A DNA stretch of 64,000 bases from positions 62,001 through 126,000 of the forward strand of contig CAIMLR010000028.1 in the NCBI GenBank assembly GCA_903842345.1, in the 5' to 3' direction. A program made the position numbers and the translations under genes. Of this stretch, positions 34,634 through 43,695 are shown one piece after another (the first letter of the stretch is position 1; every line of letters begins with the position of its first letter). Under the pieces are notes generated by a model, which searched no databases, had not been told where the DNA came from, and saw only the letters and a program-made list of their open reading frames with translations. Origin of the DNA: an uncultured Myxococcales bacterium (GTDB lineage: Bacteria > Myxococcota_A > UBA9042).

Positions 34634-35644
34634 CTACTTGGTGCCGGAGCAGTCCGACGGCAGCCATACAGCCGGGTCCAAGCGCTCTGCGGTGAACGTT
34701 GCACCCATGCACACCGAGCGCGCGCCGTATTCGTCTTTGCAGCCGTACTTCAGGCCGGTACCCGCGCACATCCCGTGATCGCACACGACGCCGCCGGGGC
34801 AAGGGGATGCCGCGTCGCAGGAGGTGCCGCCGGCAAAAGCGCCGAGCAAGCCGCCGAGGCTCTGCCAGTTGTTGCCGCAGAGGCTGCAATCGCCTTCGGG
34901 CACCGTGGAAGCGTCGGCGGGGCTGGGCTGCGGCGTGATGCACACATCGGAGGATTGGCCGGGCGTGGTTTGGCACGTGCACAGGTGGAAGAGCGCGGCC
35001 TCGCTGAACGAGCCTTCAAACACTTGGCCATTCTCAATGCGCTTGCAGTCCGCGGACACGCTGGCGCGGATTTTGACGCCGCGGATCGGAATCGCGTGGT
35101 CGGCGCCGATCTTCGGCGTCATGTTCTGCAAGTAGCCGCAGTTCTTGGGGTGTTCGAGAGAGCCGGAATAGACGTTGATGGAGCCCGTTTCGGAATCCAA
35201 CAGATCGCAGCCCTTGCGCGGCAGCTTGATAATCGCGGTCGTCTGCGGCAGCAAGCAGGGCTTTTTGGTGTCGCCCACGCGCGCAGCGTTGGTGACCGAA
35301 ATCTCGACGTCGGTGGCTGTGAGCTTCGTGACCTTGACGTAGAAGTTGAGTTCGTACGCGTTGATGTCCATCTGCCACAAACTGTTCAGGACCGGGATCA
35401 CGGCGAAATTCGGGTCGCCGTCGACATTGGTCAGCTGCAGTGTGTTGAACCTGTAGATATCACCCACTTGCAGGCAATCGCAGGCCTGAACCGCGCAACC
35501 GTCGCCCTCGCAGGCGTCCGCGGCTCCGGTGTCGTCGCTCAGCAGCGGAATGTGGTTGGCGTTGGTGTCGACCGGATTGGTGCAGCCGATGAGGCTGAAC
35601 ACGCTAAAGCCGAACGTTGTTACGATAGTGCGAATGCGCTGCAT
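34634..35644 (-). CDS. Cys-rich lipoprotein of unknown function
   Basis: The 336-residue protein has a lipoprotein signal (FSLIGC, Cys21), a beta-rich middle part and a C-terminal region with many Cys pairs (CSLCGN, CDHGMC, YGCKDEYG). ATG 35644 has GGGGG upstream; a longer in-frame start would hide the signal peptide. No domain is recognised. Divergent from the FadL-type gene. Confidence 0.78.
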   Translation of the reverse strand: MQRIRTIVTTFGFSVFSLIGCTNPVDTNANHIPLLSDDTGAADACEGDGCAVQACDCLQVGDIYRFNTLQLTNVDGDPNFAVIPVLNSLWQMDINAYELNFYVKVTKLTATDVEISVTNAARVGDTKKPCLLPQTTAIIKLPRKGCDLLDSETGSINVYSGSLEHPKNCGYLQNMTPKIGADHAIPIRGVKIRASVSADCKRIENGQVFEGSFSEAALFHLCTCQTTPGQSSDVCITPQPSPADASTVPEGDCSLCGNNWQSLGGLLGAFAGGTSCDAASPCPGGVVCDHGMCAGTGLKYGCKDEYGARSVCMGATFTAERLDPAVWLPSDCSGTK

Positions 35645-35819
35645 GAACCCCCATTTGACGCGGACGCTGCGTACCATGACGCAACCCCCGTCGCCTCCCC
35701 GCCTGTAAGCGTGGCATAGGCGCGTGGGCTTCGTCAAAATGTCACCCGCTGGACGTGAAACGTTGCCGCTGGTACTGTCGCCCCGGGGGAACTCGCTACG
35801 GCGAGACTTGGGGAGTAAA
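35645..35819. promoter_or_regulatory. Divergent region, Cys-rich lipoprotein / FadL-type porin
   Basis: The 175 bases between divergent starts should carry both promoters. GGGGAG precedes ATG 35820 at normal ribosome-binding distance. No operator-like palindrome stands out. Confidence 0.35.
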
Positions 35820-37313
35820 ATGTCAAAGTATTTTGCAACGTTGTGTGTGCGTTCTGCGATCTGCGCAGCTCCGCTTCTTGGCTTGCTGGCGCCGAACGCG
35901 TACGCAGGCGGCTTTGAAGTGCCGGACAACGGCGCGCAGTCAGTGGGACGCGGCAACGCGTTTACCGCCAAGGCGGACGACCTGACGGCGCTCGCGCACA
36001 ATCCAGGTGCGTTGATCAAGTCCAAGGGCGCCAACATCCTCTACTCGCACAACGTGGTGCACGCGCCGCAGACGTTCACGCGGCAGGTGTCGAACATGCC
36101 GTCCTTGCCGCTGCCGACCTTGCCCGACGGCACGAAGGCGGACCCGTTTGCAACGCAGTCCAACCAGACGCCGTGGTTTGCGCTCGGTGGCATGCTGGTC
36201 GGAAGCTACGATTTTGGCTTGGAGAATTGGACCTTCGCAGCGGGCGTCTACGGCCCGAGCGCGGCCGGTCACCAGGAGTGGAACGTCAACGGCGGCCAGC
36301 GCTGGATGCTGACCAAGATGGACGCGCTCATGGTGTTCTACAGCCTCGCTGCGGCGTACGGCGTCCCGGACAAGTTCGGCATCGGCGTGACCGCGCAGAT
36401 CGTCAGCCAGCCGTCGACGACGCTCAGCCTCGTAGTGGACGGCGACAACGGCAGCCAGTTGGCGCCGTACTACAAGGGCTCGGAGATCGAGTCGACGCTC
36501 AAACTGTCCGCGCCGCCGACGATCTCCGCGATTGTGGGCGGCTGGTGGCGCCCCGTGGAAAACATCGAGATCGGCGCGTCGGGGCGCGTGATCCCGGTCA
36601 ACCTGAACGGCAAAGGCGATTTTACCATCGCGACGACGCCGACTGGCGCGAAGTTCACCGACGCGCAGTTGACCGTCGTGGGCAGCAGCGCCGCATTGCA
36701 ACTCGTGCTGCCGGCGACCGCGCACTTTGGTATTCGCTACCGCGGTCTGGACAAGCCCGTGGCGCTGCCGGAAGGCGCGACGCCGACCATCAAGCCGCGG
36801 CCGGAGCGCTGGGACGTCGAGCTCGATTTTGCCTACGAAGCGTGGTCGATGCTAAAGGATTTCAACGTGATGCTGAACGGCGAGATCCAGCTGTTCGCCA
36901 AGGCCAACGCGCAGGACGTCGTTGTCGCCAAACGGTGGAAGGACACGTACTCGCTGCGCCTCGGCGGCTCGTACAACCTGCCGAACTTGCCGATTGGCTT
37001 CATGGCCGGCACGTTCGTCGAATCGGGCGCCGTGCCGGCCAACTACGAGAACCTCGACTTCCCGTCGTATAATCGCCTCGGCGTCAACGGCGGCGTGAAA
37101 GTGCACGCGGGTCCCGTGGACATCACAGCGGCGTACAGCCACGTGTTCCAGGAGACGCGCACGGTCGACGAGACCTACGCCAAGGTTTTCCAGCAGCGTC
37201 CGGTCGCGCCTTGCCCGACGGGCTGCAACGGCTTTGACGGCGTCCCCGCCAACGCCGGTACGTTCACGTCGTCGTTTGACATCATCTCCGCGAGCGCCGC
37301 CATCAAGTTCTGA
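35820..37313 (+). CDS. OmpP1/FadL/TodX-family outer-membrane transporter
   Basis: The 497-residue protein has a signal peptide (cleaving after AYA) and the FadL N-terminal pattern GGFEVPDNGAQSVGRGNAFTAKADDLTALAHNPGA with the conserved NPA/NPG turn (quoted in parts: GAQSVGRGNAF and LTALAHNPG). The rest is barrel strands, with VYGPSAAG and a terminal Phe (SAAIKF). FadL-type channels admit long-chain fatty acids and other hydrophobic compounds, which fits the lipid theme of the window. Start ATG 35820 is preferred to earlier in-frame starts because the signal peptide begins there. Confidence 0.9.
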   Translation: MSKYFATLCVRSAICAAPLLGLLAPNAYAGGFEVPDNGAQSVGRGNAFTAKADDLTALAHNPGALIKSKGANILYSHNVVHAPQTFTRQVSNMPSLPLPTLPDGTKADPFATQSNQTPWFALGGMLVGSYDFGLENWTFAAGVYGPSAAGHQEWNVNGGQRWMLTKMDALMVFYSLAAAYGVPDKFGIGVTAQIVSQPSTTLSLVVDGDNGSQLAPYYKGSEIESTLKLSAPPTISAIVGGWWRPVENIEIGASGRVIPVNLNGKGDFTIATTPTGAKFTDAQLTVVGSSAALQLVLPATAHFGIRYRGLDKPVALPEGATPTIKPRPERWDVELDFAYEAWSMLKDFNVMLNGEIQLFAKANAQDVVVAKRWKDTYSLRLGGSYNLPNLPIGFMAGTFVESGAVPANYENLDFPSYNRLGVNGGVKVHAGPVDITAAYSHVFQETRTVDETYAKVFQQRPVAPCPTGCNGFDGVPANAGTFTSSFDIISASAAIKF

Positions 37314-37438
37314 ACCTGCGGTCTTTGCTGGCCGCCCAACGCGGCTCGGTTTTTGCCGCGAGCGCGCGTCTCCCCTGGCGCGGTGCACAACCAAGCGCGG
37401 TCATCCCAGCCGTCCTTCACCGTGCCGAGGAATTCGCC

Positions 37439-37855
37439 ATGTCGCAGTTCGCCCGCTTCTGTTTCGTCGCCGTTCTCGCCTTGCCGGTCACCGCGTGCGG
37501 GGCATCTGCCAGCAACACCGTGGACAGCCAAGGCGAAGCGTTCAAGCGCATCAGCGCCGCGGACCTGAACAGCAAGCTCGCGGCCAAGGCGCCCGTCTTC
37601 GTGTTCGACGTCAACGGGGACGAACGCTACGCCCAAGGCCACGTCCCCACAGCCAAGCACATGAAGGTGGACGAGGTCGCCGTCGCCGCGCTTCCCGCCG
37701 AAAAAGCCGCAATGTTGGTGTTCTACTGCGCCGGCGAGAAGTGCAACGCCTGCCACCACGCCGCTGAGGCCGCCGTCGAACTCGGCTACAGCAACGTCTG
37801 GATCATGCCAGAGGGCATCAAAGGCTGGGAAGCGCAGCGGCTGCCAGTGGAATAG
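37439..37855 (+). CDS. Rhodanese-like lipoprotein
   Basis: The 138-residue protein has a lipoprotein signal (LPVTAC, Cys20) and a single rhodanese domain: VFVFDVNGDERYAQGHVPTA, the catalytic loop YCAGEKC, and a GYSNVWIMPEGIKGWE end. The first loop Cys is the expected sulfur carrier; a Cys pair follows (NACHHA). It would act in the periplasm as a sulfur or persulfide handler. It precedes the ABC importer operon by 66 bases. Confidence 0.88.
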   Translation: MSQFARFCFVAVLALPVTACGASASNTVDSQGEAFKRISAADLNSKLAAKAPVFVFDVNGDERYAQGHVPTAKHMKVDEVAVAALPAEKAAMLVFYCAGEKCNACHHAAEAAVELGYSNVWIMPEGIKGWEAQRLPVE

Positions 37856-37921
37856 CACGAAAAAGTCCAGCCAGATTGGCCCAAACGGTCGGTCGTGCTA
37901 CAACTTCGCCGCGGAGGGCAT

Positions 37922-39001
37922 GTGGCACGCGTCACCTTGCAGGACATTGAAAAGTCGTATGGCGACGTCCACGTCGTCAAGCGCCTCAATTTGGACGTTG
38001 CGGATGGCGAACTCGTCGTTCTCGTAGGCGCTTCCGGCTGCGGCAAGTCGACGACGCTGCGGATGGTCGCGGGTCTGGAGACGATTACCTCCGGCCGTCT
38101 GCTTTTTGACGACAAAGTGGTCAACGACCTCTCACCGCGGCAGCGCGACATCGCGATGGTCTTCCAGAGCTACGCGCTTTATCCGCACATGACCGTGTTT
38201 GAGAACCTCGCGTTTGGCCTGCGTTTGCGCAAGATGCCGCAGGTGGAAATCGACAAGCGCGTCAGCGAAGCCGCGGCGTTGCTCGGGCTGAACGAGCTCC
38301 TGGCGCGCAAGCCGGCGGCGCTTTCCGGCGGTCAGCGGCAGCGCGTGGCGATGGGCCGCGCGGTGGTGCGCGAGCCGTCCGCGTTCCTGTTTGACGAGCC
38401 GCTCTCCAATCTCGACGCCAAGCTGCGCGTGCAGATGCGCTTGGAAATCGCAAAGTTGCACCAGCGTTTGGGCGCGACGATGCTCTACGTCACCCACGAT
38501 CAGGTGGAAGCGATGACGCTGGCGGACCGTATCGCCGTGATGCACGAGGGCGTGCTGCAGCAGTGCGCGTCGCCCAATGAAATCTACGCGACGCCGGCCA
38601 ATACCTACGTCGCGACGTTTATCGGCTCGCCCGCGATGAACCTGTGGCGCGTGCCGCAGGCGCATCAGTCAAGCCCGACGGTGGCGGTGCTGGGCGTGCG
38701 TCCGCAGGACCTGCTGCCGTGCGGCGCGGCGGACGCGACGGTGAATTTGCGCGTGGAAGTCGTGGAGCCGCTGGGCGCGGATACGTTTGCGTACGGCGAG
38801 GCGGTCGACCAACACGGGAAGTCGCTGTCGGATCGCGCGGCGCTGGCGGACACGGACACGCACACGCGCGCACGTGCCGAGTCCGCGAGCGTGGTGCGCC
38901 TGGATCCGCACACGGTCGTCCGTCCGGGCGAACTGCTGCCGTTGACCGCTGATCCGGCGCGGCTGCACAAGTTTGACCGCGTTGGCCAGCGCGTGAGCTA
39001 G
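37922..39001 (+). CDS. ABC transporter ATPase, MalK/UgpC/MsmX type
   Basis: The 359-residue protein has Walker A GASGCGKST (36-44), Q-loop FQSYALYPHM, signature LSGGQRQR near 134 and Walker B LFDEPLSNLDAKLR, followed by the OB-like regulatory domain of the carbohydrate-importer group. GTG 37922 gives the standard MARVTLQDI start; GGAGGG lies three bases before it, which is closer than usual, so GTG 37895 is possible. It energises the permease pair encoded downstream. The imported sugar cannot be named from sequence. Confidence 0.92.
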   Translation: MARVTLQDIEKSYGDVHVVKRLNLDVADGELVVLVGASGCGKSTTLRMVAGLETITSGRLLFDDKVVNDLSPRQRDIAMVFQSYALYPHMTVFENLAFGLRLRKMPQVEIDKRVSEAAALLGLNELLARKPAALSGGQRQRVAMGRAVVREPSAFLFDEPLSNLDAKLRVQMRLEIAKLHQRLGATMLYVTHDQVEAMTLADRIAVMHEGVLQQCASPNEIYATPANTYVATFIGSPAMNLWRVPQAHQSSPTVAVLGVRPQDLLPCGAADATVNLRVEVVEPLGADTFAYGEAVDQHGKSLSDRAALADTDTHTRARAESASVVRLDPHTVVRPGELLPLTADPARLHKFDRVGQRVS

Positions 39002-39025
39002 GCCCTTTGGAAGTGAGGCGAGAGC

Positions 39026-40333
39026 ATGAAGCGTTTGCTGTTTGTGGCGATGACCCTGCTGTTTGTGGCGTGCGGCAAGAAAGAGGCCGCATCGACGCCT
39101 GCGCCTGGCGCTGCTGTTGAAGCGGCAAAGGCCGGCGAGGCTGTGGCTGCGCCGGAAGCCGCGAGCAAGACGGCAGAGGCGGCAGCTCCGGTTGCGCCGC
39201 AGACCGTGACGCTGTGGCACAGCTACCGCGACGACGAGCGGAAGGCGTTGGACACGCTTGTCGCGCAGTGGAACAAGCTGCAGCCGGGCGTGCAAATCCA
39301 GGCGCTCGCGGTGCCGTTTGACGCCATCATCGACAAGTTCCAGGTCGCGACGCCCAATGGCAACGGTCCGGATCTCATCATCATGGCGCACGACAAGATC
39401 GGCCTGTGGGCGCGCGACGGGCTCCTGCAGCCGCTGGGCGACTTTGCCGCGAAGGACCGCCTCGGCCGTTTCCTGCCGCAAACCGTCAAGCCGCTGGTCT
39501 TTGACAAGGCGATTTGGGGCCTGCCGATGGCGTTCAAGACCGTCGCGCTTTTCTACAACCGCAAGCTGGTGCCGCAGCCGCCCAAGACGATTGGCCAGCT
39601 GATCGAAGTCGGCAAAGGCTTCACGTCAGAAAAAACCGAGAGCTTTGGCCTCGCGTACGACGCCGCCGACCTGTATTTCCACGCGCCGTTCCTCTACGGC
39701 ATGGGCGGCAAGGTGTGGGACGAGGACGCCAAAAAAATCACCATCGACACGCCGGAAGCCATCAAGGCCGCGGAGCTCGTGCGCGGCTTCTACACGGAGG
39801 CCAAGATCCTGCCCAAGGGCGTCGGCGGCTTTGTCGTGACGGCCATGTTCAACGACGGCAAGACGCCGTTCACGATCCAGGGCCCGTGGTTCATCAGTGA
39901 AATCGCCAAGGACATTGACTGGGGCGTCGCCGTTCTCCCGGAAATCGAGCCGGGCAAGCCGCTGCGGCCGTATCTCGGCTCGGAAGCGGTGCTGCTGACC
40001 AAGCAGTCCAAGGTGCGCGACGCGGCGCTGAAGGTCATGGACTACCTGACCAGCGATGAAGCGGCGATTACCCGCCTGGAAATGGGCCACCAGATGGTTG
40101 CGAACGCCAAGATCTACGAGAATCCGCGCTGGCTGGAAAAGCCGGTCGTGCGGGTGTTCCACGCGCAGGCGGAGACTTCCGTGCCGATGCCGACCGCGGT
40201 GGAGCCGTCCGTGGCCTGGGCGCCGTACAGCGCCGCGCTCCGCAAGATTATCTTCTCCGGCGCCGATCCAAAGACCGCTCTTGCTGAAGCGCAGGCGACC
40301 GCCGATCAGGCCGTCGCGCGTCTGGGCAAGTAG
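39026..40333 (+). CDS. Sugar-type ABC transporter substrate-binding lipoprotein
   Basis: The 435-residue protein has a lipoprotein signal (LLFVAC, Cys16) and an Ala/Glu/Pro linker to about residue 56. A MalE-like family 1 binding protein follows (TVTLWHSYRDDERKALDTL, PDLIIMAHDKIG, FTIQGPWFISEI, YLGSEAVLLTKQSK). Lipid anchoring at the N-terminus replaces the soluble form of enteric bacteria. It lies between the ATPase and permease genes. Confidence 0.92.
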   Translation: MKRLLFVAMTLLFVACGKKEAASTPAPGAAVEAAKAGEAVAAPEAASKTAEAAAPVAPQTVTLWHSYRDDERKALDTLVAQWNKLQPGVQIQALAVPFDAIIDKFQVATPNGNGPDLIIMAHDKIGLWARDGLLQPLGDFAAKDRLGRFLPQTVKPLVFDKAIWGLPMAFKTVALFYNRKLVPQPPKTIGQLIEVGKGFTSEKTESFGLAYDAADLYFHAPFLYGMGGKVWDEDAKKITIDTPEAIKAAELVRGFYTEAKILPKGVGGFVVTAMFNDGKTPFTIQGPWFISEIAKDIDWGVAVLPEIEPGKPLRPYLGSEAVLLTKQSKVRDAALKVMDYLTSDEAAITRLEMGHQMVANAKIYENPRWLEKPVVRVFHAQAETSVPMPTAVEPSVAWAPYSAALRKIIFSGADPKTALAEAQATADQAVARLGK

Positions 40334-40342
40334 GAGCGCGAG

Positions 40343-42100
40343 ATGGCGCCTGCGCCCCAGCCACCGCAACCGGGCCTCGTGCCGTTTGCCGCAGCGACGT
40401 TGCTGCTGGCGGCGACGCTGGTTGCGGCGTTGACGGCGGGCCACGCGGCGTTGGCGGCGAGCGCTGAGCAGGCGACGCGGTTGGTGCGGGCGGCGTCGCT
40501 GGCGGACGCGGCGGCGCATCAGGCGGCGATCCATCAGGACGACGCGACGGCGCGCGATGCGGCGCTCGCGGCGATGGCCAAGCAGCAGGCGCCGTTGTTG
40601 ACGCACGTCGCGGTGATTGCCTCGGGCGGCGCGGACGAATTTGGCATCGAGCGTGGCAGCGGTGTGGCATTTGTCAGCCAGAAGCTCGCTCCGGCGGAGA
40701 GTGGTGCGCTGCTGGAGGCGGCCAAGTCCCACGCGACGGCGGCGGAGGACGCCCTGCAGAAGCACCAGCCGATGGACGGCGCGCGGCTGCTCGTTGTGCT
40801 GCCGGACGCGACGCAGGCGCTGGTGCAGCCGTTTCGCGCCGCGCAGAACCGGCCGGAAATCGGCGGCGCTGTGGCGTTGGTGCTGCGGCCGGTGGTGCCG
40901 CCGGACGCGCCCTGGCTGCTGTGGCTGTTGCCGCTGGTGGCGCTGGCCATCGCACTGGGGGCGCGCAAGCCGCTGGGGGAACGCATCGCGCCGACGGTCG
41001 CCATGGCGGTGAGCGCGGCGGCGGCGGTGCTGCTCCTGCCGGCTTTGCCCACGGCGGCGTCGGGCGGCGTGCAGGTTCTGGCCGATGGCTGGCTGATTCC
41101 GCATTCGGCGGTCGGCACCGTGAGCGCCGCGGGTACGTCATGGGTGCTGGGCAGCGCGCTGCTGCTGACGGCGCTGCTTGGCCCGGTCGTTCCCGGGCTG
41201 GCGGCGATTTTCGGCGCGCTGCGCAAGGATCCGGTCCCGTACTTTTACGTTGGCCCCGCGCTCTTCGCGACGGGCGTGCTGGTCTTCGTGCCGTTCGCCG
41301 TGGGCGTCGGGCTGTCGTTCACCGGGCCAAATGGCCAGTTCCTCGGGCTGGCCAACTATCGCGAAGTCGTCGAAACCGCGATGGACCCGACGTCCGCGAC
41401 CCACTTTGGCCGCACGCTGGCGATGACGGTCGCCTGGACGCTCATCAACGTGGTGCTGCACGTGACGATTGGCCTGGCGCTGGCGCTCGTGCTGAATCAG
41501 CCCAAGCTGCGCGGTCGGGCTTTCTACCGGCTGCTGCTGATCGTGCCGTGGGCGGTGCCCAGCTACATCACGGCGCTGACGTGGAAATGGCTGTTCAACA
41601 CGCAATACGGTCCCATCAACGCCATGCTCGCGTTGTGCGGCGCGCAGAAGGTCGATTGGCTGGGCGACTCGCTCGCCACCAACTTCATCGCCAACCTGCT
41701 GACCAACGTCTGGCTCGGCTTTCCGTTCATGATGGTCGTGTCGCTCGGCGCGCTGCAGTCGATCCCCGCGGACCTGTATGAAGCCGCGGACATCGACGGT
41801 GCGTCCGCCTGGCAGAAATTCCGCCACGTCACGTGGCCGCTCCTGCGTCCCGCGCTGTTTCCCGCCGTCATCATGGGCGTGATTTGGACGTTCAACGCGT
41901 TCAACGTCATCTACCTCGTCAGCGGCGGCGGGCCGGATCACAAGACGGACATCCTGATTACGGAGGCGTACTTCGCGTTCTCCGTGCTGCGGCGTCACGG
42001 CTTGGCCGCGGCGTACAGCGTGCTGATTTTCCTGCTGTTGCTCGGCTACACGCTGGCCACGCAGCGCCGGTCCAAGGCGACCGAGGCGGTGAACGAATGA
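40343..42100 (+). CDS. ABC sugar permease (MalF type) with long N-terminal sensor-like extension
   Basis: The 585-residue permease has its usual core in the C-terminal 300 residues, with the EAA loop EAADIDGASAWQKF from about 479. Ahead of it is an unusual extension: one membrane helix (about 12-38), a periplasmic domain of about 150 residues (GVAFVSQKLAPAESG to LVLRPVVPP) flanked by long helices, then two more membrane helices and a short outer loop. The layout resembles a single-cache or chemoreceptor-type ligand domain. In E. coli MalF the extra domain is instead an internal loop. The stop overlaps the next permease start (ATGA). Confidence 0.88.
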   Translation: MAPAPQPPQPGLVPFAAATLLLAATLVAALTAGHAALAASAEQATRLVRAASLADAAAHQAAIHQDDATARDAALAAMAKQQAPLLTHVAVIASGGADEFGIERGSGVAFVSQKLAPAESGALLEAAKSHATAAEDALQKHQPMDGARLLVVLPDATQALVQPFRAAQNRPEIGGAVALVLRPVVPPDAPWLLWLLPLVALAIALGARKPLGERIAPTVAMAVSAAAAVLLLPALPTAASGGVQVLADGWLIPHSAVGTVSAAGTSWVLGSALLLTALLGPVVPGLAAIFGALRKDPVPYFYVGPALFATGVLVFVPFAVGVGLSFTGPNGQFLGLANYREVVETAMDPTSATHFGRTLAMTVAWTLINVVLHVTIGLALALVLNQPKLRGRAFYRLLLIVPWAVPSYITALTWKWLFNTQYGPINAMLALCGAQKVDWLGDSLATNFIANLLTNVWLGFPFMMVVSLGALQSIPADLYEAADIDGASAWQKFRHVTWPLLRPALFPAVIMGVIWTFNAFNVIYLVSGGGPDHKTDILITEAYFAFSVLRRHGLAAAYSVLIFLLLLGYTLATQRRSKATEAVNE

Positions 42101-42948
42101 GCACGTCGCGCAAAGGTTTTCCGCCGTGGGCGCTGCACCTGCTGCTTGTGCCGATCACGATCGCCACGCTGTATCCTGCGCTCTACGTCATCAAGCTGGC
42201 GCTCAGCGGCACCGGCGGCGCGTCGGCTTCCCCATGGCCCTGGCCTGAAACGTTCTCACTGGACGCGTTCGTCGCCGTCGTCGGTCACAAGGGCAGCGAC
42301 GGGTCCTGGCTGTTTGGCCGTCAGCTCGCCAACTCGCTCATCGTCTCGCTCGCCACGACTGCGCTGGGCATCGTGCTCGCCTGCACCGCCGCGTACGGCT
42401 TTGCCCGCTTCGAGTTCCCCGGCCGCCGCGCGGGCATGCTCGGCTTCCTCGCCACCCAGATGTTCCCCGGCATCCTGACCATGATTCCGCTGTACGTGCT
42501 GATGCAGAAGCTCAATCTGCTCGACTCGATGCTCGGTCTCGTGCTCGTCTACGCGACGACGACGGTGCCGTTCTGCACCTGGACGCTCAAGGGCTATTTT
42601 GACACGTTGCCCAAGGAAATTGAGGAGTCGGCCATCATCGACGGCGCCACGCGGCTGCAGATTTTCTGGCGCATCATCCTGCCGCTCTCGGCGCCGGCGA
42701 TCGCTGTGACCGCGCTCTTCTCATTCATGACGGCTTGGAACGAGTTCGTCCTCGCCTACACGTTCCTCTCGCGCGAGGCGGCGTATACGCTGCCCGTGCA
42801 GATTCGCGGTTACGTCGGCGACAAGGACGTGCAGTGGGCGCTGTTCGCGGCGGCGTCGCTCGTCGTGTCGGCGCCGGTCATGGCGCTCTTCTATTCGCTG
42901 GAAAAACAGCTGGTCGGCGGTCTGACGGCCGGCGGCGTCAAGGGCTAA
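42097..42948 (+). CDS. ABC sugar permease (MalG type)
   Basis: The 283-residue protein has six predicted membrane helices and the EAA-loop equivalent EIEESAIIDGATRLQIFWRI at about 165-185 (coupling to the ATPase). It completes a MalE/F/G/K-like importer. ATG 42097 overlaps the stop of the first permease gene; GTG of the next gene follows directly. Confidence 0.93.
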   Translation: MSTSRKGFPPWALHLLLVPITIATLYPALYVIKLALSGTGGASASPWPWPETFSLDAFVAVVGHKGSDGSWLFGRQLANSLIVSLATTALGIVLACTAAYGFARFEFPGRRAGMLGFLATQMFPGILTMIPLYVLMQKLNLLDSMLGLVLVYATTTVPFCTWTLKGYFDTLPKEIEESAIIDGATRLQIFWRIILPLSAPAIAVTALFSFMTAWNEFVLAYTFLSREAAYTLPVQIRGYVGDKDVQWALFAAASLVVSAPVMALFYSLEKQLVGGLTAGGVKG

Positions 42949-43692
42949 GTGGACCACGTGACCGATTCTCCGAACACCCATTACGCCGGGCAGGACCTGG
43001 AAGCGCTGGCCGACCTGCCGCGTTACACCGGCTGGATCATTGAGCAATTTCAGGGGCACCTGCGCGGTCGCGTGATTGAGGTCGGCGCTGGAATCGGCAA
43101 CGTCGCGCTGCGCTATCTGGACCACGTGGAGAGCGCGCTGCTGGTGGAGCCGGCGGCGAACTTGTGCCACAAGCTGCGCGCGCGGGTTGCGGACCGGCCC
43201 AATGTGACCGTCGCTGAGGCGGTGCTGCATGAGGTGGCGCCCGCGCTGCTGGCTGAACCGTTTGACGCCGCCATCATGGTCAACGTGCTGGAGCATATTC
43301 CGGATGATGCGGCGGTGCTGCAGCGGCTGTTTGAGATCCTGAAGCCGGGCGGCGCGCTGTGCATTTTTGTGCCGGCGATGCCCGAAATCTACGGCACTCT
43401 GGACGAAATCGTCGACCACGTGCGGCGTTATCGGCGGCAGGAGCTGGGGGACAAGCTGCAAGCCGCGGGTTTTGCCGTGCAGCGGCTGGATTACCTGGAC
43501 ACGCTGGGGATTGTGCCGTGGTTCATCGCCGGCAAGGTGCTGAAGCGCAGGAAATACGACGCCCTGGGTGCGCAGGCTTACGCCCGCTTTGGCGTGCCCC
43601 TGACGCGCGTGCTGGAGGCGATGCTGAGCCGCGTGTTGCCGCGAACGCCGATTGGCAAGAGCCTGGTGGCCGTGGCGATCAAGCCGCGCTAG
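42949..43692 (+). CDS. Class I SAM-dependent methyltransferase
   Basis: The 247-residue protein has motif I VIEVGAGIGN (43-51 region), an acidic end of strand 2 (LLVEP) and the NVLEHIPDD motif typical of UbiE/Methyltransf_11/12 enzymes. GTG 42949 begins right after the TAA of the permease gene. The target is unknown; a C-terminal basic, hydrophobic stretch (VLKRRKYD and following) might favour a lipid or glycan acceptor. It is convergent with the DUF4139 gene, three bases apart. Confidence 0.86.
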   Translation: MDHVTDSPNTHYAGQDLEALADLPRYTGWIIEQFQGHLRGRVIEVGAGIGNVALRYLDHVESALLVEPAANLCHKLRARVADRPNVTVAEAVLHEVAPALLAEPFDAAIMVNVLEHIPDDAAVLQRLFEILKPGGALCIFVPAMPEIYGTLDEIVDHVRRYRRQELGDKLQAAGFAVQRLDYLDTLGIVPWFIAGKVLKRRKYDALGAQAYARFGVPLTRVLEAMLSRVLPRTPIGKSLVAVAIKPR

Positions 43693-43695
43693 CCA

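Noticed and set aside
37439-37855. A second selenoprotein in the rhodanese lipoprotein.
   Set aside because: The catalytic codon is an ordinary Cys and the frame has no internal TGA.
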